Positions 9,073 to 18,607 of a stretch of DNA of 64,000 nucleotides are shown one piece after another (positions within the stretch are counted from its first letter, which is position 1; each line of letters begins with the position of its first letter). The notes under the pieces are model-generated. The model was not told where the DNA came from. It saw nothing but the letters and a program-made list of their open reading frames with translations, and made no database searches. Origin of the DNA: Massilia sp. 9096 (GTDB taxonomy: Bacteria; Pseudomonadota; Gammaproteobacteria; Burkholderiales; Burkholderiaceae_D); the NCBI RefSeq assembly GCF_000745265.1, contig NZ_JQNN01000001.1, forward strand, positions 4,526,001-4,590,000, in the 5' to 3' direction. A program made the translations under genes and the position numbers.

Positions 9073-10050
9073 TCAAGCGGATTGCGTCGCGCGCCACAGT
9101 GGCTGGCGCAACAGGCGCGGCAGGCGCGTGATGAACACCTTGAGCCGGAAGCGGCGCGCGCGGGGCATGCGCCGGAATTGGCCGAGCAGCTCGGCGGCAC
9201 GGTCGAATTCGCCGCGCGCGAAGGCGCCGTCGAACAGCAGCAGGCGGCGGGCGTCGATGCCGCGCTCGATCGCGTCGCGGTGGCGCTGGGCGTACGCGTG
9301 CTGCTCGAGCGCGAACTCGAGGATCTGCACGCAGCCGCGTACCTGGCGATCATTGTCGAGCGAGTCGTTGCCGGCATGCTTGCGCACGCGCACCAGGGGC
9401 GTGGCGCACAGGCTGATGCGCGCGGCCGCGGCCAGGCGCAGCATGAATTCCCAGTCTTCGGCGCCGACCCGGTTGAAGCGCGGATCGTAGCCGCCGATGG
9501 TTTCATACGTCGATTTGCGCACCAGGCTGCCGGACGGGAACAGCGGTTGATAATCGAGCGTGCGCAGGTACAGGTTCGGCACGTCTTGCCAGAACGCGCC
9601 GTTCTTGCGTGCGCCGTCCAGGAAACCGGCCGGGGCTTGCCCGAATTTGTCCGGCTGGTCGCCGTTCTCGTCGAAGGCGATGAAATTGCAGTAAACCGCA
9701 TCGCACGGGGGCTGCGTGCGCAGATAATCGTCCAGGGTGGCACAAAAGCCCGGGTCGAGCAGGTCGTCCGAGTCGCACAGCGCGACCCAATCGGTGCGCG
9801 CCGCCGCCACGCCGGTGTTGCGCGCGCGCTGCACGCCGCCGTTGGCGACGCGGATCACGCGGATGCGCTCGCCGAACCTCGCCAGCACCGCCGCGGTCGC
9901 ATCGGTCGAGCCATCGTCGACCACGATGATTTCGGCGAAGGGACGCTGCTGGCGCAGTGCACTGTCGATGGTCTCGCCGATCAGGTCACCCCGGTTGTAG
10001 GTGGGGATGACCAGGCTGATCGCGCCGGCATCGGGGGAGGGAAAGAACAC
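9073..10050 (-). CDS. Glycosyltransferase family 2
   Basis: 325 aa from a GTG at 10050 preceded by GGAGAAATC. The N-terminus is classic GT2: SLVIPTYNRGDLIGETIDSAL, IIVVDDGSTDATAAVL, ARNTGVAAARTDWVALCDSDD (the DXD-like metal site is DSDD), and FNRVGAEDWEFMLRL as the ED catalytic-base region. It acts on the cytoplasmic face using a nucleotide sugar. It heads the leftward group GT2-GT4-flippase-GT32 and is divergent from flippase copy 2. Confidence 0.88.
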   Translation of the reverse strand: MFFPSPDAGAISLVIPTYNRGDLIGETIDSALRQQRPFAEIIVVDDGSTDATAAVLARFGERIRVIRVANGGVQRARNTGVAAARTDWVALCDSDDLLDPGFCATLDDYLRTQPPCDAVYCNFIAFDENGDQPDKFGQAPAGFLDGARKNGAFWQDVPNLYLRTLDYQPLFPSGSLVRKSTYETIGGYDPRFNRVGAEDWEFMLRLAAAARISLCATPLVRVRKHAGNDSLDNDRQVRGCVQILEFALEQHAYAQRHRDAIERGIDARRLLLFDGAFARGEFDRAAELLGQFRRMPRARRFRLKVFITRLPRLLRQPLWRATQSA

Positions 10051-10245
10051 GATTTCTCCGAATAAACTACTGGACGCCGCCTCGCAAGGCCGCGTAGATG
10101 TTGCATACCGTTAATTTGGCTTAGGTTAATTTCTATTTTGCCACAGTGGCGCAGGCGGCGACGTTCTTTAGAACCGGCTCGTGCTGCATTGTGGTGCGGC
10201 AAGAACAAGCGTGTACAATCGCCGGGCCTTCTTTCCGGAGACCCC
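10051..10245. promoter_or_regulatory. Divergent intergenic region, GT2 (-) / flippase 2 (+)
   Basis: This 195-bp gap is AT-richer than its flanks. For the rightward flippase a TACAAT -10-like hexamer is at 10214-10219, about 27 bp before the ATG at 10246. I see no good TTGACA at 17 bp. A CCGGAG Shine-Dalgarno is visible just before the ATG. Nothing else was recognised. Confidence 0.35.
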
Positions 10246-11691
10246 ATGGCCGACCTGCGGCGCTCCCTGCTCATCACTTTTTTCTCGTCGTCGGGCTCGG
10301 CGTTCCTGAACTTCGTCGTCAGCCTCGCGCTCGCGCGCATGCTCAGCCCGCGCGACATCGGCGTGTTCTCGATGACGGTGGTGTTCGTCAACATCGCCCA
10401 TATGTTCCGCGATTTCGGCGTCGCCACCTATGTCCAGCGCGAGCCCGACCTCACGCCGGACAAGATGCGCTCGGCGATGGGCGTGATGTTCGTCTCGGCC
10501 TGGTCGATCGCGCTGGTGCTGTTTGCGCTCAGCGGCTGGCTCGGCATGTGGTTCGGCGAGCCGGCGATGGTGCCGGTGATGCGCGTGCTCGCGCTCGGTT
10601 TCGTCGTGATCCCGTTCGGCTCGATCACCCAGTCGATCCTGATCCGCAAGCTGGCGGCCGACAAGCAGGTCTGGATCACCGCCGCCGGCACGCTGGCCTA
10701 CTGCGCCAGCTGCCTGCTGCTGGCCTGGCTGGGTTTCGGCACCATGAGCCTGGCCTGGGCCAACCTGATCAACATCTGCGCCAGCGTGCTGGTGTGCGTG
10801 TATCTGCGCCCGGCCGGGCTGCCCTGGCTGCCCTCGCTGCGGCACTGGCGCAGCGTCGCCGGTTTCGGCGCGGCGACGCTGGCCGCCAACTGCGCCGACG
10901 CCTTCAACAATGCGCTGCCGGACATCCTGCTGGGCAAGCTCGGCAACGCCCGCCATGTCGGCCTGTTCAGCCGCGCCAATTCCACCGTTTCCTTGTTCAG
11001 CTACGTCGCCGGGGCCACGATCAACTATGGCGCGATCTCCTACCTGTCGCATGCGCACCACCGCGGCGAGGCGATCGCGCCGCTGCTGCGCCGCGCCACC
11101 GCGCTGCTGACCGGCCTGGGCTGGCCGGCATTCGCCGTGACCGCGCTCGCGGCCGGCGACCTGGTGCGTGCGCTGTACGGGCCGCGCTGGCTCGACTGCG
11201 TGCCGGCCGTGGCGCCGCTGGCGCTGGCGGCGGCGGTGGCGATGCTGTTTCAGTATCTGCCGCCGGCGCTCACCGCGATCGGCCGGCCGGCGCTGGCCGC
11301 GCGTCCTTTGTTGGCGATGATCGCCGCGCGCGTGCTGTTGGCGCTGCTGGTGTTCGACGGCAGCCTGGCCAGTTTTGCATGGGCGGTGTGCGTGGCCACG
11401 CTGGCCAGCGCGCCGGTGGCGATGCTGATCCAGGCGCGCCAGCTCGGCCTTTCCCCAATGCGCTTTGTGGTGGATCTGGCGCCGAGCGCGCTGCTGGCGC
11501 TGGCCAGCGCGGCCGCCTGCGCGCTGGTGCAGCGCCTGCTGCCGGACACCTTGTCTCCGCTGCTGCGCGTGATATTGCTGGTGCCACCGGTGATGCTGGT
11601 CTGGTATGCGGCGTTGCGCCTGACCCGGCATCCGCTGCTGGAAGAAGTGCACGGCCTGGCGGCCGGCCTGCGCGCGCGGCTGCCGGGGTAG
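10246..11691 (+). CDS. Wzx-like polysaccharide flippase (MOP superfamily), copy 2
   Basis: 481 aa. ATG 10246 is chosen because CCGGAG precedes it and the family N-terminus (MADLRRSLLITFFSSSGS, then FVVSLALARMLSPRDIGVFS) starts there. Upstream in-frame starts add only arginine-rich non-family sequence. It is hydrophobic along its length. It shares the layout of copy 1 (LARMLSP, MFRDFGVATYVQRE) but is clearly diverged. It is read against its neighbours, convergent with the deacetylase/glycosyltransferase fusion. Role: export of lipid-linked saccharide. Confidence 0.85.
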   Translation: MADLRRSLLITFFSSSGSAFLNFVVSLALARMLSPRDIGVFSMTVVFVNIAHMFRDFGVATYVQREPDLTPDKMRSAMGVMFVSAWSIALVLFALSGWLGMWFGEPAMVPVMRVLALGFVVIPFGSITQSILIRKLAADKQVWITAAGTLAYCASCLLLAWLGFGTMSLAWANLINICASVLVCVYLRPAGLPWLPSLRHWRSVAGFGAATLAANCADAFNNALPDILLGKLGNARHVGLFSRANSTVSLFSYVAGATINYGAISYLSHAHHRGEAIAPLLRRATALLTGLGWPAFAVTALAAGDLVRALYGPRWLDCVPAVAPLALAAAVAMLFQYLPPALTAIGRPALAARPLLAMIAARVLLALLVFDGSLASFAWAVCVATLASAPVAMLIQARQLGLSPMRFVVDLAPSALLALASAAACALVQRLLPDTLSPLLRVILLVPPVMLVWYAALRLTRHPLLEEVHGLAAGLRARLPG

Positions 11692-11736
11692 TCAGCTATC
11701 TACCGGGCGCCGGGCGACGGCATTGCTCAGCGCCGC

Positions 11737-14031
11737 TCAGCGTCTCCGAGGCGCCACCAGCCGTTCGCAGGTGCGCAGGAACTGGCGAGCCACGGCGACG
11801 GTGTTGTTGTCGCGCGCCAGCTGCAGACCATTGTCCGCCAGGCGCTGGGCAAGCGCCGGATCGGACAGGATGCGGTCGATCGCCGCGGCGATTTCGGTCG
11901 GCTGGTAACCGTCCACCAGCAGGCCGGAGTGGCCGTCGCGCACCGCCTCCACGGCCCCGCCGGCGCGCCCGCCGACCACCGGCTTGTGGCAGGCATTGGC
12001 TTCGCGGAACACCAGGCCGAAACCTTCGGTGTCGCCATCTGGCATGGTGCGATTGGCCATCACGAACAAGTCGCAGGTGCGCAGGTAGGCCAGCAGTTCT
12101 TCGTCGCTCACTTTGCCGACCAGAGTCACGTGATCCTGCAGGCCGAGCTCGGCAATCGTGTGTTCGAGCTGCGTGCGCATCTCGCCGTCGCCGACCACCA
12201 GGTAATGCAAGTCCTGACGCTTCTGCACCAGCTGGGCCATTGCCTGCAGCGTCATGTCAATGCCCTTGCGCGCCACCAGACGGCCGACGGTCAGCACGAT
12301 CTTCTTGCCGGCCAGGCCGTGCTTGCGGATCAGTGCTTCGTCGCGCGGCCCGGGCGTGAACAGGTCGGTGTCGACGCCATTCGGAATCAACACGATGTCG
12401 TCCGGCGACATGCCCATCAGGCTGGTCAGCGCATCGCAGGTGAAGGAGCTGACGGCCACCACCTTGTCGGCGGCCTGCAGGTATTGCGCGCGTTTGTTGC
12501 CATGCAGGCGCCCACGGCCGGCGGTCGTGATTTCCTCGCCATGCACGTAGATCACCAGCTTCACTTTAAGCAGTTTTTTCAAAGCGATGCCGAGCACGCT
12601 GCCGGACATCAGTTCGCCGATGCAAACCACGTTGATGCGGTGCTTGCGGATCATGCGCGCGGCGCGCACGAAGGCCCGTGCATACAGCGGCAGATCCTGG
12701 AACAGAAGGCGCGCCGCCGAGACCAGGCTGTTGGCCGGTGCCGGCAGCATGCGTGGACGCAGCAGCGAAATGCGCTCGACCGGAAAGCCGACATCGCCGT
12801 CGTGTTCGCGCCAGCCCTGTATCTCCTGGCCGTTGATGTAGCTGGTGTGCGCGGTCACCACCTGGATGCTGCCGGCCGGCATGTTCCGGCACAGGTTTTC
12901 GTAAACGACCGCCGAGCCGCCGTGAATCGGCGGGAAGGTGCTGGCGATCATCAGGCAGCGCACGTCGGTCTCACCCTCGGCGATTGACGACGGCGGCAGC
13001 GCCGCGGCGCGGGTCAGCAGGTTACGCGCCATCTGGAACGTGATCTGGTTGCCGCTTCGGCCCCAGGGCGAGAAGCGCGGCAGCTGGAACGGGTCGGAAC
13101 GGCCCGAGGCGGCGCCGGTGCTGGTCGTGACCGCAGACTTGTAACCGCAGGCCTTGACGATGTCGACGTGGCTCGCGCCGAAGTCGGTGCCGGGACGGCC
13201 GTTCGGGTAGGCGAAGCTGTCCACCCGGCCCCCGATGAGCCCTTCCAGCGCATCCTTGCAGCCGCCGATCTCGTCGCGCGCTTGCTGCGGCGAACACTCG
13301 TTCAGGATCGGATGGTCGACCGTGTGCGCGCCGATCTCGAAACCCTGGCTGTGCAGCGAGCGCACCGCCGCGGCGTCGAAGCGGCGCGGCAGGATCAGCG
13401 GGCGGCACGCCTGGGCTTCGAGTTGGGCGATGGCGTCCAGACGCTCGTCCAGCGAGGTGTATTTCAGGCGTTCGTGCAATTTGGCGACTAGACGTTCGCG
13501 ACTGTCCAGCGCGTCGAGCCGGTCGTAGCCGCCGAAGCCGTAGGGCAGCGTCACACCCTGGTCGGGCAAGGCGCGCACGGCTGCGGTGATGCGCTCATGC
13601 CACAGCGCCTCGCCCTGCAGCTGGCCGCTGGTGACGTAAAAGGTGGCCGGCAGGTTACGGCGACGCAGCGCCGGGGCGACGTGGTCGATCCATTCGACAT
13701 AGCCGTCGTCGAACGTCAGCGCGACCGCGCGGCTGGGCAGGTTACCGCGCTGGAGCGCCGCAACGGCATCCGACATCGACAGCACGTTGGTATGCGAGGC
13801 CACGAAATCGAGCAGGTACTCGAAGCGCTCGAAGGTCATGTCGCCCGGCACCAATGGATCGGCCTGCAGCGGAATCTTATGGAACAGCATGATCGACAGC
13901 CGGCCGGCCGGTCCCGCTGGAGACATCGTCGAAAAGACTTTTCGCGACATGCTCGACGGGTTGGACATGTTCGAACGGCTTGGGTACGGCGACGCCTCGC
14001 GCGCCGCCGTGATCGGTGATGACTTCATCAT
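11737..14031 (-). CDS. Fusion: polysaccharide deacetylase (NodB/CE4) + GT4 glycosyltransferase
   Basis: 764 aa in one open frame. Residues about 45-330 are a CE4 deacetylase: MLFHKIP start of the domain, ALTFDDGY (106-111) and GAHTVDH with the metal His pair about 236/240. Residues about 359-764 are a GT4 glycosyltransferase: MIASTFPPIHGGSAVVYENL, VVAVSSFTCD, IPNGVDTDLFTPG, LTVGRLVARKGIDMTLQAM and GLVFREANACHKPVVGG. The join near 340-358 (RAAALPPSSIAEGETD) is a short linker. It overlaps the O-antigen-ligase-like gene by 4 bp. The true start could be any of M1, M2, M22 or M28, since the first 45 residues look unstructured. Both activities would modify or extend the EPS repeat. Confidence 0.87.
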   Translation of the reverse strand: MMKSSPITAAREASPYPSRSNMSNPSSMSRKVFSTMSPAGPAGRLSIMLFHKIPLQADPLVPGDMTFERFEYLLDFVASHTNVLSMSDAVAALQRGNLPSRAVALTFDDGYVEWIDHVAPALRRRNLPATFYVTSGQLQGEALWHERITAAVRALPDQGVTLPYGFGGYDRLDALDSRERLVAKLHERLKYTSLDERLDAIAQLEAQACRPLILPRRFDAAAVRSLHSQGFEIGAHTVDHPILNECSPQQARDEIGGCKDALEGLIGGRVDSFAYPNGRPGTDFGASHVDIVKACGYKSAVTTSTGAASGRSDPFQLPRFSPWGRSGNQITFQMARNLLTRAAALPPSSIAEGETDVRCLMIASTFPPIHGGSAVVYENLCRNMPAGSIQVVTAHTSYINGQEIQGWREHDGDVGFPVERISLLRPRMLPAPANSLVSAARLLFQDLPLYARAFVRAARMIRKHRINVVCIGELMSGSVLGIALKKLLKVKLVIYVHGEEITTAGRGRLHGNKRAQYLQAADKVVAVSSFTCDALTSLMGMSPDDIVLIPNGVDTDLFTPGPRDEALIRKHGLAGKKIVLTVGRLVARKGIDMTLQAMAQLVQKRQDLHYLVVGDGEMRTQLEHTIAELGLQDHVTLVGKVSDEELLAYLRTCDLFVMANRTMPDGDTEGFGLVFREANACHKPVVGGRAGGAVEAVRDGHSGLLVDGYQPTEIAAAIDRILSDPALAQRLADNGLQLARDNNTVAVARQFLRTCERLVAPRRR

Positions 14032-15308
14032 AATGGCTGCGCGAGCGGGCGCGCGGGAAGATGGACCTGTTCAGGTTGTTTCTGGAGCAGTAAAACCTTC
14101 TCGAGCACCACCAGAATGACGATGATGTCGTAGTACAGGTCGAAGTAAGCGAGCGACAGGAAGGCGCCGCTCACGGCGTAACCGATGATCGCCACCTGGG
14201 ACATGCGCGCCAGCTGCGCCGCCCAGCGCAATTCGGGTTGCTTGATGCAATGCTTGTACACTCGCGTGCCGGTGCGCCATGCACAGGCCATCAGCACCAG
14301 GAAGATGCCCAGGCCGATGAAGCCGTGGTCGCCCAGCACTTCGAAGTAGATGCTGTGGGCAACGTGGTAGTTGGTGGGCTCTGGCGCATACACATAAAAC
14401 ATACGCGGGGTAAATACGTTGAAGCCGCCGCCGAGGATGTTATGGGTGGCTACGTTGATCGCGAAATGCCAGGCGTTGATACGCCCCATCGCCGAATCGT
14501 CTTCATGGTAGGTACCGATCGAGTTCATGCGGTCGAACCAGGCCCCGGGCATGACGGCCATGATCAGCGCCACCATGATGACCAGTACGACACCGGTCTG
14601 TACTTTCTTCTGGCTGTGCCACCACAGGAAAATCAGCATGGTGGCACCGCCGACCAGCGCGCCGCGCGAATAGGAACCCATTGCCGCGACCGCGGTGCAT
14701 ACCGTCATCAATGTGATGCCGTGTTGTAGCCAGCGGTTGTTCACGAGCGAACGCACGTACCAGATCAGCGGCAGCGTCGTCACCAGCGCCAGCGCCATGC
14801 CGTTGTTTTCCTCGATATAGCTGCCCGATGGGCCGTACACGCGGAAGTTACCGCCGGACATGATTGTAAACAATCCGCCCTTGAGGCCGAACAAGCCGAG
14901 CGACAGTGCCACTACCCACACGAACAGCTTCAGATCCTTGGTGTTGTTCAGAACCATCATCGTGATCAGCACCATGTAAAACTCCTTGCTGGTGCGATGC
15001 CATTCGATCCAGACCAGGTTGGGCTCCAGTGCGAACAGGCTGGTGAAGCTGAACCAGGCAGTGAAGACCAGCAGCGCGATCGTGACCGGCGTGATCGGGA
15101 GCTTCTTGGGTTCCTTCGAGGTGAACAGGCTGATCGTGGTGACGATCGCGATGATCGCCGCGAACGGCAGGTTGAACGCGAAGCCGTAGCACATCCGGTG
15201 CGGGTTCATCAGGCTGACCCAGGTGAACAGCAAGGCGCCGACGGCCGGACGCTTGAACGAGAACGGCAACAAGCCGAATATGATGAGGCTAACGAGGATG
15301 TCACGCAT
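14028..15308 (-). CDS. O-antigen ligase/polymerase-like membrane protein, exosortase A system-associated
   Basis: 426 aa, with roughly ten or more membrane segments from the first residues on (LVSLIIFGLLPFSF). It belongs by pattern to the Wzy/WaaL superfamily branch found in XrtA loci and annotated there as a putative O-glycosylation ligase. The short periplasmic-looking region GGNFRVYGPSGSYIEENNGMALAL and the C-terminal AHSIYFEVLGDHGFIGL segment are typical. It would polymerise repeat units or ligate glycan to protein. It is coupled by a 4-bp ATGA overlap to the deacetylase/GT fusion. A 153-bp gap separates it from the upstream glycosyltransferase. Confidence 0.88.
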   Translation of the reverse strand: MRDILVSLIIFGLLPFSFKRPAVGALLFTWVSLMNPHRMCYGFAFNLPFAAIIAIVTTISLFTSKEPKKLPITPVTIALLVFTAWFSFTSLFALEPNLVWIEWHRTSKEFYMVLITMMVLNNTKDLKLFVWVVALSLGLFGLKGGLFTIMSGGNFRVYGPSGSYIEENNGMALALVTTLPLIWYVRSLVNNRWLQHGITLMTVCTAVAAMGSYSRGALVGGATMLIFLWWHSQKKVQTGVVLVIMVALIMAVMPGAWFDRMNSIGTYHEDDSAMGRINAWHFAINVATHNILGGGFNVFTPRMFYVYAPEPTNYHVAHSIYFEVLGDHGFIGLGIFLVLMACAWRTGTRVYKHCIKQPELRWAAQLARMSQVAIIGYAVSGAFLSLAYFDLYYDIIVILVVLEKVLLLQKQPEQVHLPARPLAQPL

Positions 15309-15461
15309 GGCGCGCCAAGGCTCCGGATGGGGCGCCGCTCATAGCGCGGCTGCGGATGGAACAGAAGATCAAGAATAACACGCTCAAGTACTCGACGGGA
15401 GCGCGCGTGCGCTGGCCGTCTGCCCTGCGGCAGAGCGGCATGGCTGGCACGCGCGCATGGG
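15309..15461. other. Intergenic gap inside XrtA operon
   Basis: 153 bp with no supported gene. It is GC-rich and contains an imperfect inverted repeat around 15416-15441 (GCCG.CTGCC / GGCAG.CGGC). This is the only sizeable break in the run from 29708 to 11737, so it may carry an internal promoter or processing site. Neither is evident. Confidence 0.3.
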
Positions 15462-16685
15462 TCATGCTGCCCTGCTCAGGCGACCGTAAATCTTCTTGTA
15501 ACGCGCCACGCTGACCGGCCAGTTTCGCTCGGTCTCGACGTATTCGCGGCCCGCCTGGCGCAGTGCCGGCCATTTTTGTTGCGACTCGAGCAGCGCGCCA
15601 ACCTTCTCGGCCAGCGAATCCGGATCGTCGGCGCGGAACAGCACGCCGGTCTTGCCGTCGGCGATCAGTTCCAGGTGGCCGCCGACGTCGGACGCGGCCA
15701 GGAGGCGGCCCTGCGCCATCGCTTCCAGCGGCTTCAAGGGCGTGACGAGGTCGGTCAGGCGCATCGACAGGCGCGGATAGACCAGCACGTCGAGCATGTC
15801 GTAGTACTTGTTGACCTGGTCGTGCGGCACGCGGCCGGTGAACACGACCTTGTCTTCGATGTTCAGATCCTTGGCCAGCTGGCGCAGCTGCGCGTCCTGG
15901 GGGCCGCCGCCGACCAGCAGCACGCGCAGGTCCGGCATGCGCGCGGCCAGCTTCGGCACGGCGCGCAGCAGCACGTCCAGGCCTTCGTAGGCATAGAACG
16001 AGCCGATGAAGCCGATCAGGCGCGAGCCGGCCAGGCCGAGCTTGTCCTTCAGTTGCAGGTCGGCGCTGCCGCCCAGCGAGAACTTGTCGATGTCGACCGC
16101 GTTCGGGATCACGGTGACCTTGTCCGCCGGGATGCCGCGCGCGACGATGTCCTTGCGCAGGCCTTCGCAGATCGTGGTCACGGCGTCGGCGCGTTTCAGG
16201 GCATAGGTCTCGAGCGCGCGCGTGAGCTTGTAACGCAGGCCGTTCTCGCTGCTGGTGCCGTGGTCGACCGCGGCGTCTTCCCAGAAGGCGCGCACTTCGT
16301 ACACCACCGGGATGCCGAATTTCTTACCGGCGCGCAGCGCGGCGATCGCATTCAGCGACGGCGAGTGCGCGTGCAGCACGTCCGGCTTGACGATCGGGAT
16401 GATCTCGGCCAGGCGCTTGGACAGGCCATCGATCACCTCGACCTGGTTGAACACCGGCAGCTTGCTCAGTGCGCCGTTGGTCGACGGCGTGCGATAAAAG
16501 TGCAGGCCGTCCGAGGTCTCCTCGAGGATGCCGCCGGTGGACGGATCGCCCGCGTGCTGCTTGGAGCCGGTGACGTGGAAGGTTTCCCAGCCGAGCGCGC
16601 GCTGCTCGCGCAGGATCGAACGGGTACGGAAGGTATAGCCGCTGTGCAGCGGGATGGAATGGTCGAGGACGTGCAGGACTCGCAT
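15462..16685 (-). CDS. Glycosyltransferase, XrtA/PEP-CTERM system (TIGR04063-type, GT4)
   Basis: 407 aa from ATG 16685 (MRVLHVLDHSIPLHSGYTFR), 2 bp after the stop of the amidotransferase. Upstream in-frame codons lie inside that gene and are excluded. GT4 marks: LHAHSPSLNAIAALRAG, TVIPNAVDIDKFS, IGFIGSFYAYEGLDVLL and LKPLEAMAQGRLLAASDVGG. The start motif and position next to the amidotransferase match the glycosyltransferase family specific to exosortase A loci. It adds a sugar to the lipid-linked repeat at the inner membrane. Donor unknown. Confidence 0.9.
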   Translation of the reverse strand: MRVLHVLDHSIPLHSGYTFRTRSILREQRALGWETFHVTGSKQHAGDPSTGGILEETSDGLHFYRTPSTNGALSKLPVFNQVEVIDGLSKRLAEIIPIVKPDVLHAHSPSLNAIAALRAGKKFGIPVVYEVRAFWEDAAVDHGTSSENGLRYKLTRALETYALKRADAVTTICEGLRKDIVARGIPADKVTVIPNAVDIDKFSLGGSADLQLKDKLGLAGSRLIGFIGSFYAYEGLDVLLRAVPKLAARMPDLRVLLVGGGPQDAQLRQLAKDLNIEDKVVFTGRVPHDQVNKYYDMLDVLVYPRLSMRLTDLVTPLKPLEAMAQGRLLAASDVGGHLELIADGKTGVLFRADDPDSLAEKVGALLESQQKWPALRQAGREYVETERNWPVSVARYKKIYGRLSRAA

Positions 16686-16687
16686 GA

Positions 16688-18607
16688 TCAATGGCTCATC
16701 GTAGGGGCGCCGACGTCGGCGCCGTTCTTGCGGAGGAAGGCTTCGAACATCAGGACCCCCCACAGCGCGACGCTGTGGTCCTTCAGGCCCGACTGATGTT
16801 CGTCTACCATCTGTTTCAGATATTGCTGGTTGAAGATGCCGGTATCGAGCAGCACCGGATTCAGGACTGCCTGTTTCATCTGCGCGGCCAGCGGCCCGCG
16901 CAGCCAGGCCGCGAGCGGAATCGAAAAGCCCATCTTCTTGCGGTACAGGACGTCGTTGCCAAGGTAGGGCTCGAGCGCCTTTTTGAAGATGTACTTGCCT
17001 TCGCCGTTGCGCAGCTTGGAGGTCGACGGCAAACCGGATACCCATTCCACGAACTGGTGGTCGAGCAGCGGCACGCGCACCTCGAGCGCGTGCGCCATGC
17101 TGGCGCGGTCGACCTTGGTCAGAATGTCGCCCGGCAGATAGGTCTTCATGTCGATGTATTGGATCAGCGACAGCGGATCGTCGGTCGGCGCTTCCTTGGC
17201 GTAGCCGCGCATGACCTCGACCGCGCGGTAGCCCTGCAGCTGGCTGCGGAATTTATCGGAGAACAGCTGGTCGCGTTCGCGGTCGTTGAGCTTCGAGACG
17301 CCATGGAAGTAGCCTTCGACCAGATCGCGCGCCAGCGCCTCGAACGTGGTCTTGGCGCGGAACACGCGCGGCGCCCAGTCTGCTTTCGGATAGGCTGCGC
17401 CGAGCAGGCCGAACACCGGTTTGCGCAGCGCCAGCGGCAGCATCGATCGCACCCGGTGCTCGTTGAAGGCCATGCGGTGACGGCGGTAGCCGGCAAAATT
17501 TTCGTCGCCGCCATCGCCGGACAAGGCTACCGTCACGCCCTTCCTGGCCAGCTCGCACACGCGGTAGGTCGGGATCGCCGAGCTGTCGGCATACGGTTCG
17601 TCGTACAGGTGGGCCAGCGTGTCGACCAGGCCGTAGTCGTCCTTGTCGACGACCTCCGTCTGGTGCCTGGTGCGATAGCGCTCGGCGATCTGGCGTGCAT
17701 ATTCCGACTCGTCGAAAGCCGGGTCGTTGAAGGCGATCGAGCACGAGTTGACCGGATCCTTGGACAGCCCGGCCATCATCGCCACGATCGCGCTGGAGTC
17801 GACGCCGCCGGACAGGAAGGCGCCGAGCGGCACATCGGCTTCGAGGTGGCTCTCGACCGCTTCGCGCAGCCGGGAGATCAGTTCGCCTTCGATGTCGCGA
17901 TCGGTCATCGCATAGTGCGGCTTGAACGGCACGTCCCAATATTTCTTCTGCTCGACGCGCGTCGCGCCGACCTTGAGGGTCATGGTATGGCCTGGCAGCA
18001 GCTTGTGCGCGCTCTTGAAGATGGTGCGCGGCTCGGGCACGTAGCCATAGGCGAAATATTCCTCGACCGCGAACGGGTCGATCTCGCGCGACAGGGCGGG
18101 AATGGTCAACAGCGATTTCAATTCCGAGCCGAACACGAACTGGCCGTCGGGCAGCACGGCGTAATGCAGCGGCTTGATGCCGAGGCGGTCGCGCGCGACG
18201 AACAGGGTCTGGCGCGGCCGGTCCCAGATCACGAAAGCGAACATGCCGCGCAGGTGCTGCACGCACTCTTCGCCCCACTGCTCCCAGGCGTGGACGATGG
18301 TCTCGCTGTCGGACGGGGTACGGAACTCGTGGCCGTAGCCTTGCAGTTCTGCGCGCAGCGCGCGGAAGTTGTAGATCTCGCCGTTGAACACCAGCGCGAC
18401 CGTGCGGTCCTCGTTGAACAAGGGCTGCAGGCCGTTTTCGGGCGCGATGATCGACAGGCGCCGGTGGCCGAAGCCCAGGCCCGGTTCGAGGTGCAGGTCG
18501 CCTTCGGTCGGGCCGCGGTGGAACTGCGAGTCGTTCATGCGACCGAGCATGGCGCGGTCGATGGCGCGCCCGCCGCGCATGTCAAAAATGCCTGTTATTC
18601 CACACAT
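16688..18607 (-). CDS. XrtA/PEP-CTERM system amidotransferase (asparagine synthase-like)
   Basis: 639 aa. The N-terminal class II glutamine amidotransferase domain begins with the processed-type nucleophile Cys2 (MCGITGIF) and has FHRGPTEGD and ALVFNGEIYNF. The C-terminal asparagine-synthetase domain has the ATP pyrophosphatase loop LSGGVDSSAI (266-271 core) and ALSGDGGDENFAGY. Family knowledge: this is the XrtA-associated amidotransferase, thought to amidate a carboxyl group on the EPS, such as a uronic acid, rather than make asparagine. Its first 13 bp overlap the end of the upstream glycosyltransferase. Confidence 0.92.
   Translation of the reverse strand: MCGITGIFDMRGGRAIDRAMLGRMNDSQFHRGPTEGDLHLEPGLGFGHRRLSIIAPENGLQPLFNEDRTVALVFNGEIYNFRALRAELQGYGHEFRTPSDSETIVHAWEQWGEECVQHLRGMFAFVIWDRPRQTLFVARDRLGIKPLHYAVLPDGQFVFGSELKSLLTIPALSREIDPFAVEEYFAYGYVPEPRTIFKSAHKLLPGHTMTLKVGATRVEQKKYWDVPFKPHYAMTDRDIEGELISRLREAVESHLEADVPLGAFLSGGVDSSAIVAMMAGLSKDPVNSCSIAFNDPAFDESEYARQIAERYRTRHQTEVVDKDDYGLVDTLAHLYDEPYADSSAIPTYRVCELARKGVTVALSGDGGDENFAGYRRHRMAFNEHRVRSMLPLALRKPVFGLLGAAYPKADWAPRVFRAKTTFEALARDLVEGYFHGVSKLNDRERDQLFSDKFRSQLQGYRAVEVMRGYAKEAPTDDPLSLIQYIDMKTYLPGDILTKVDRASMAHALEVRVPLLDHQFVEWVSGLPSTSKLRNGEGKYIFKKALEPYLGNDVLYRKKMGFSIPLAAWLRGPLAAQMKQAVLNPVLLDTGIFNQQYLKQMVDEHQSGLKDHSVALWGVLMFEAFLRKNGADVGAPTMSH

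Noticed and set aside
10168..11652. 494-codon minus-strand frame opposite flippase 2
   Set aside because: Q/R/H-rich composition and no family features. The plus-strand flippase explains the region.
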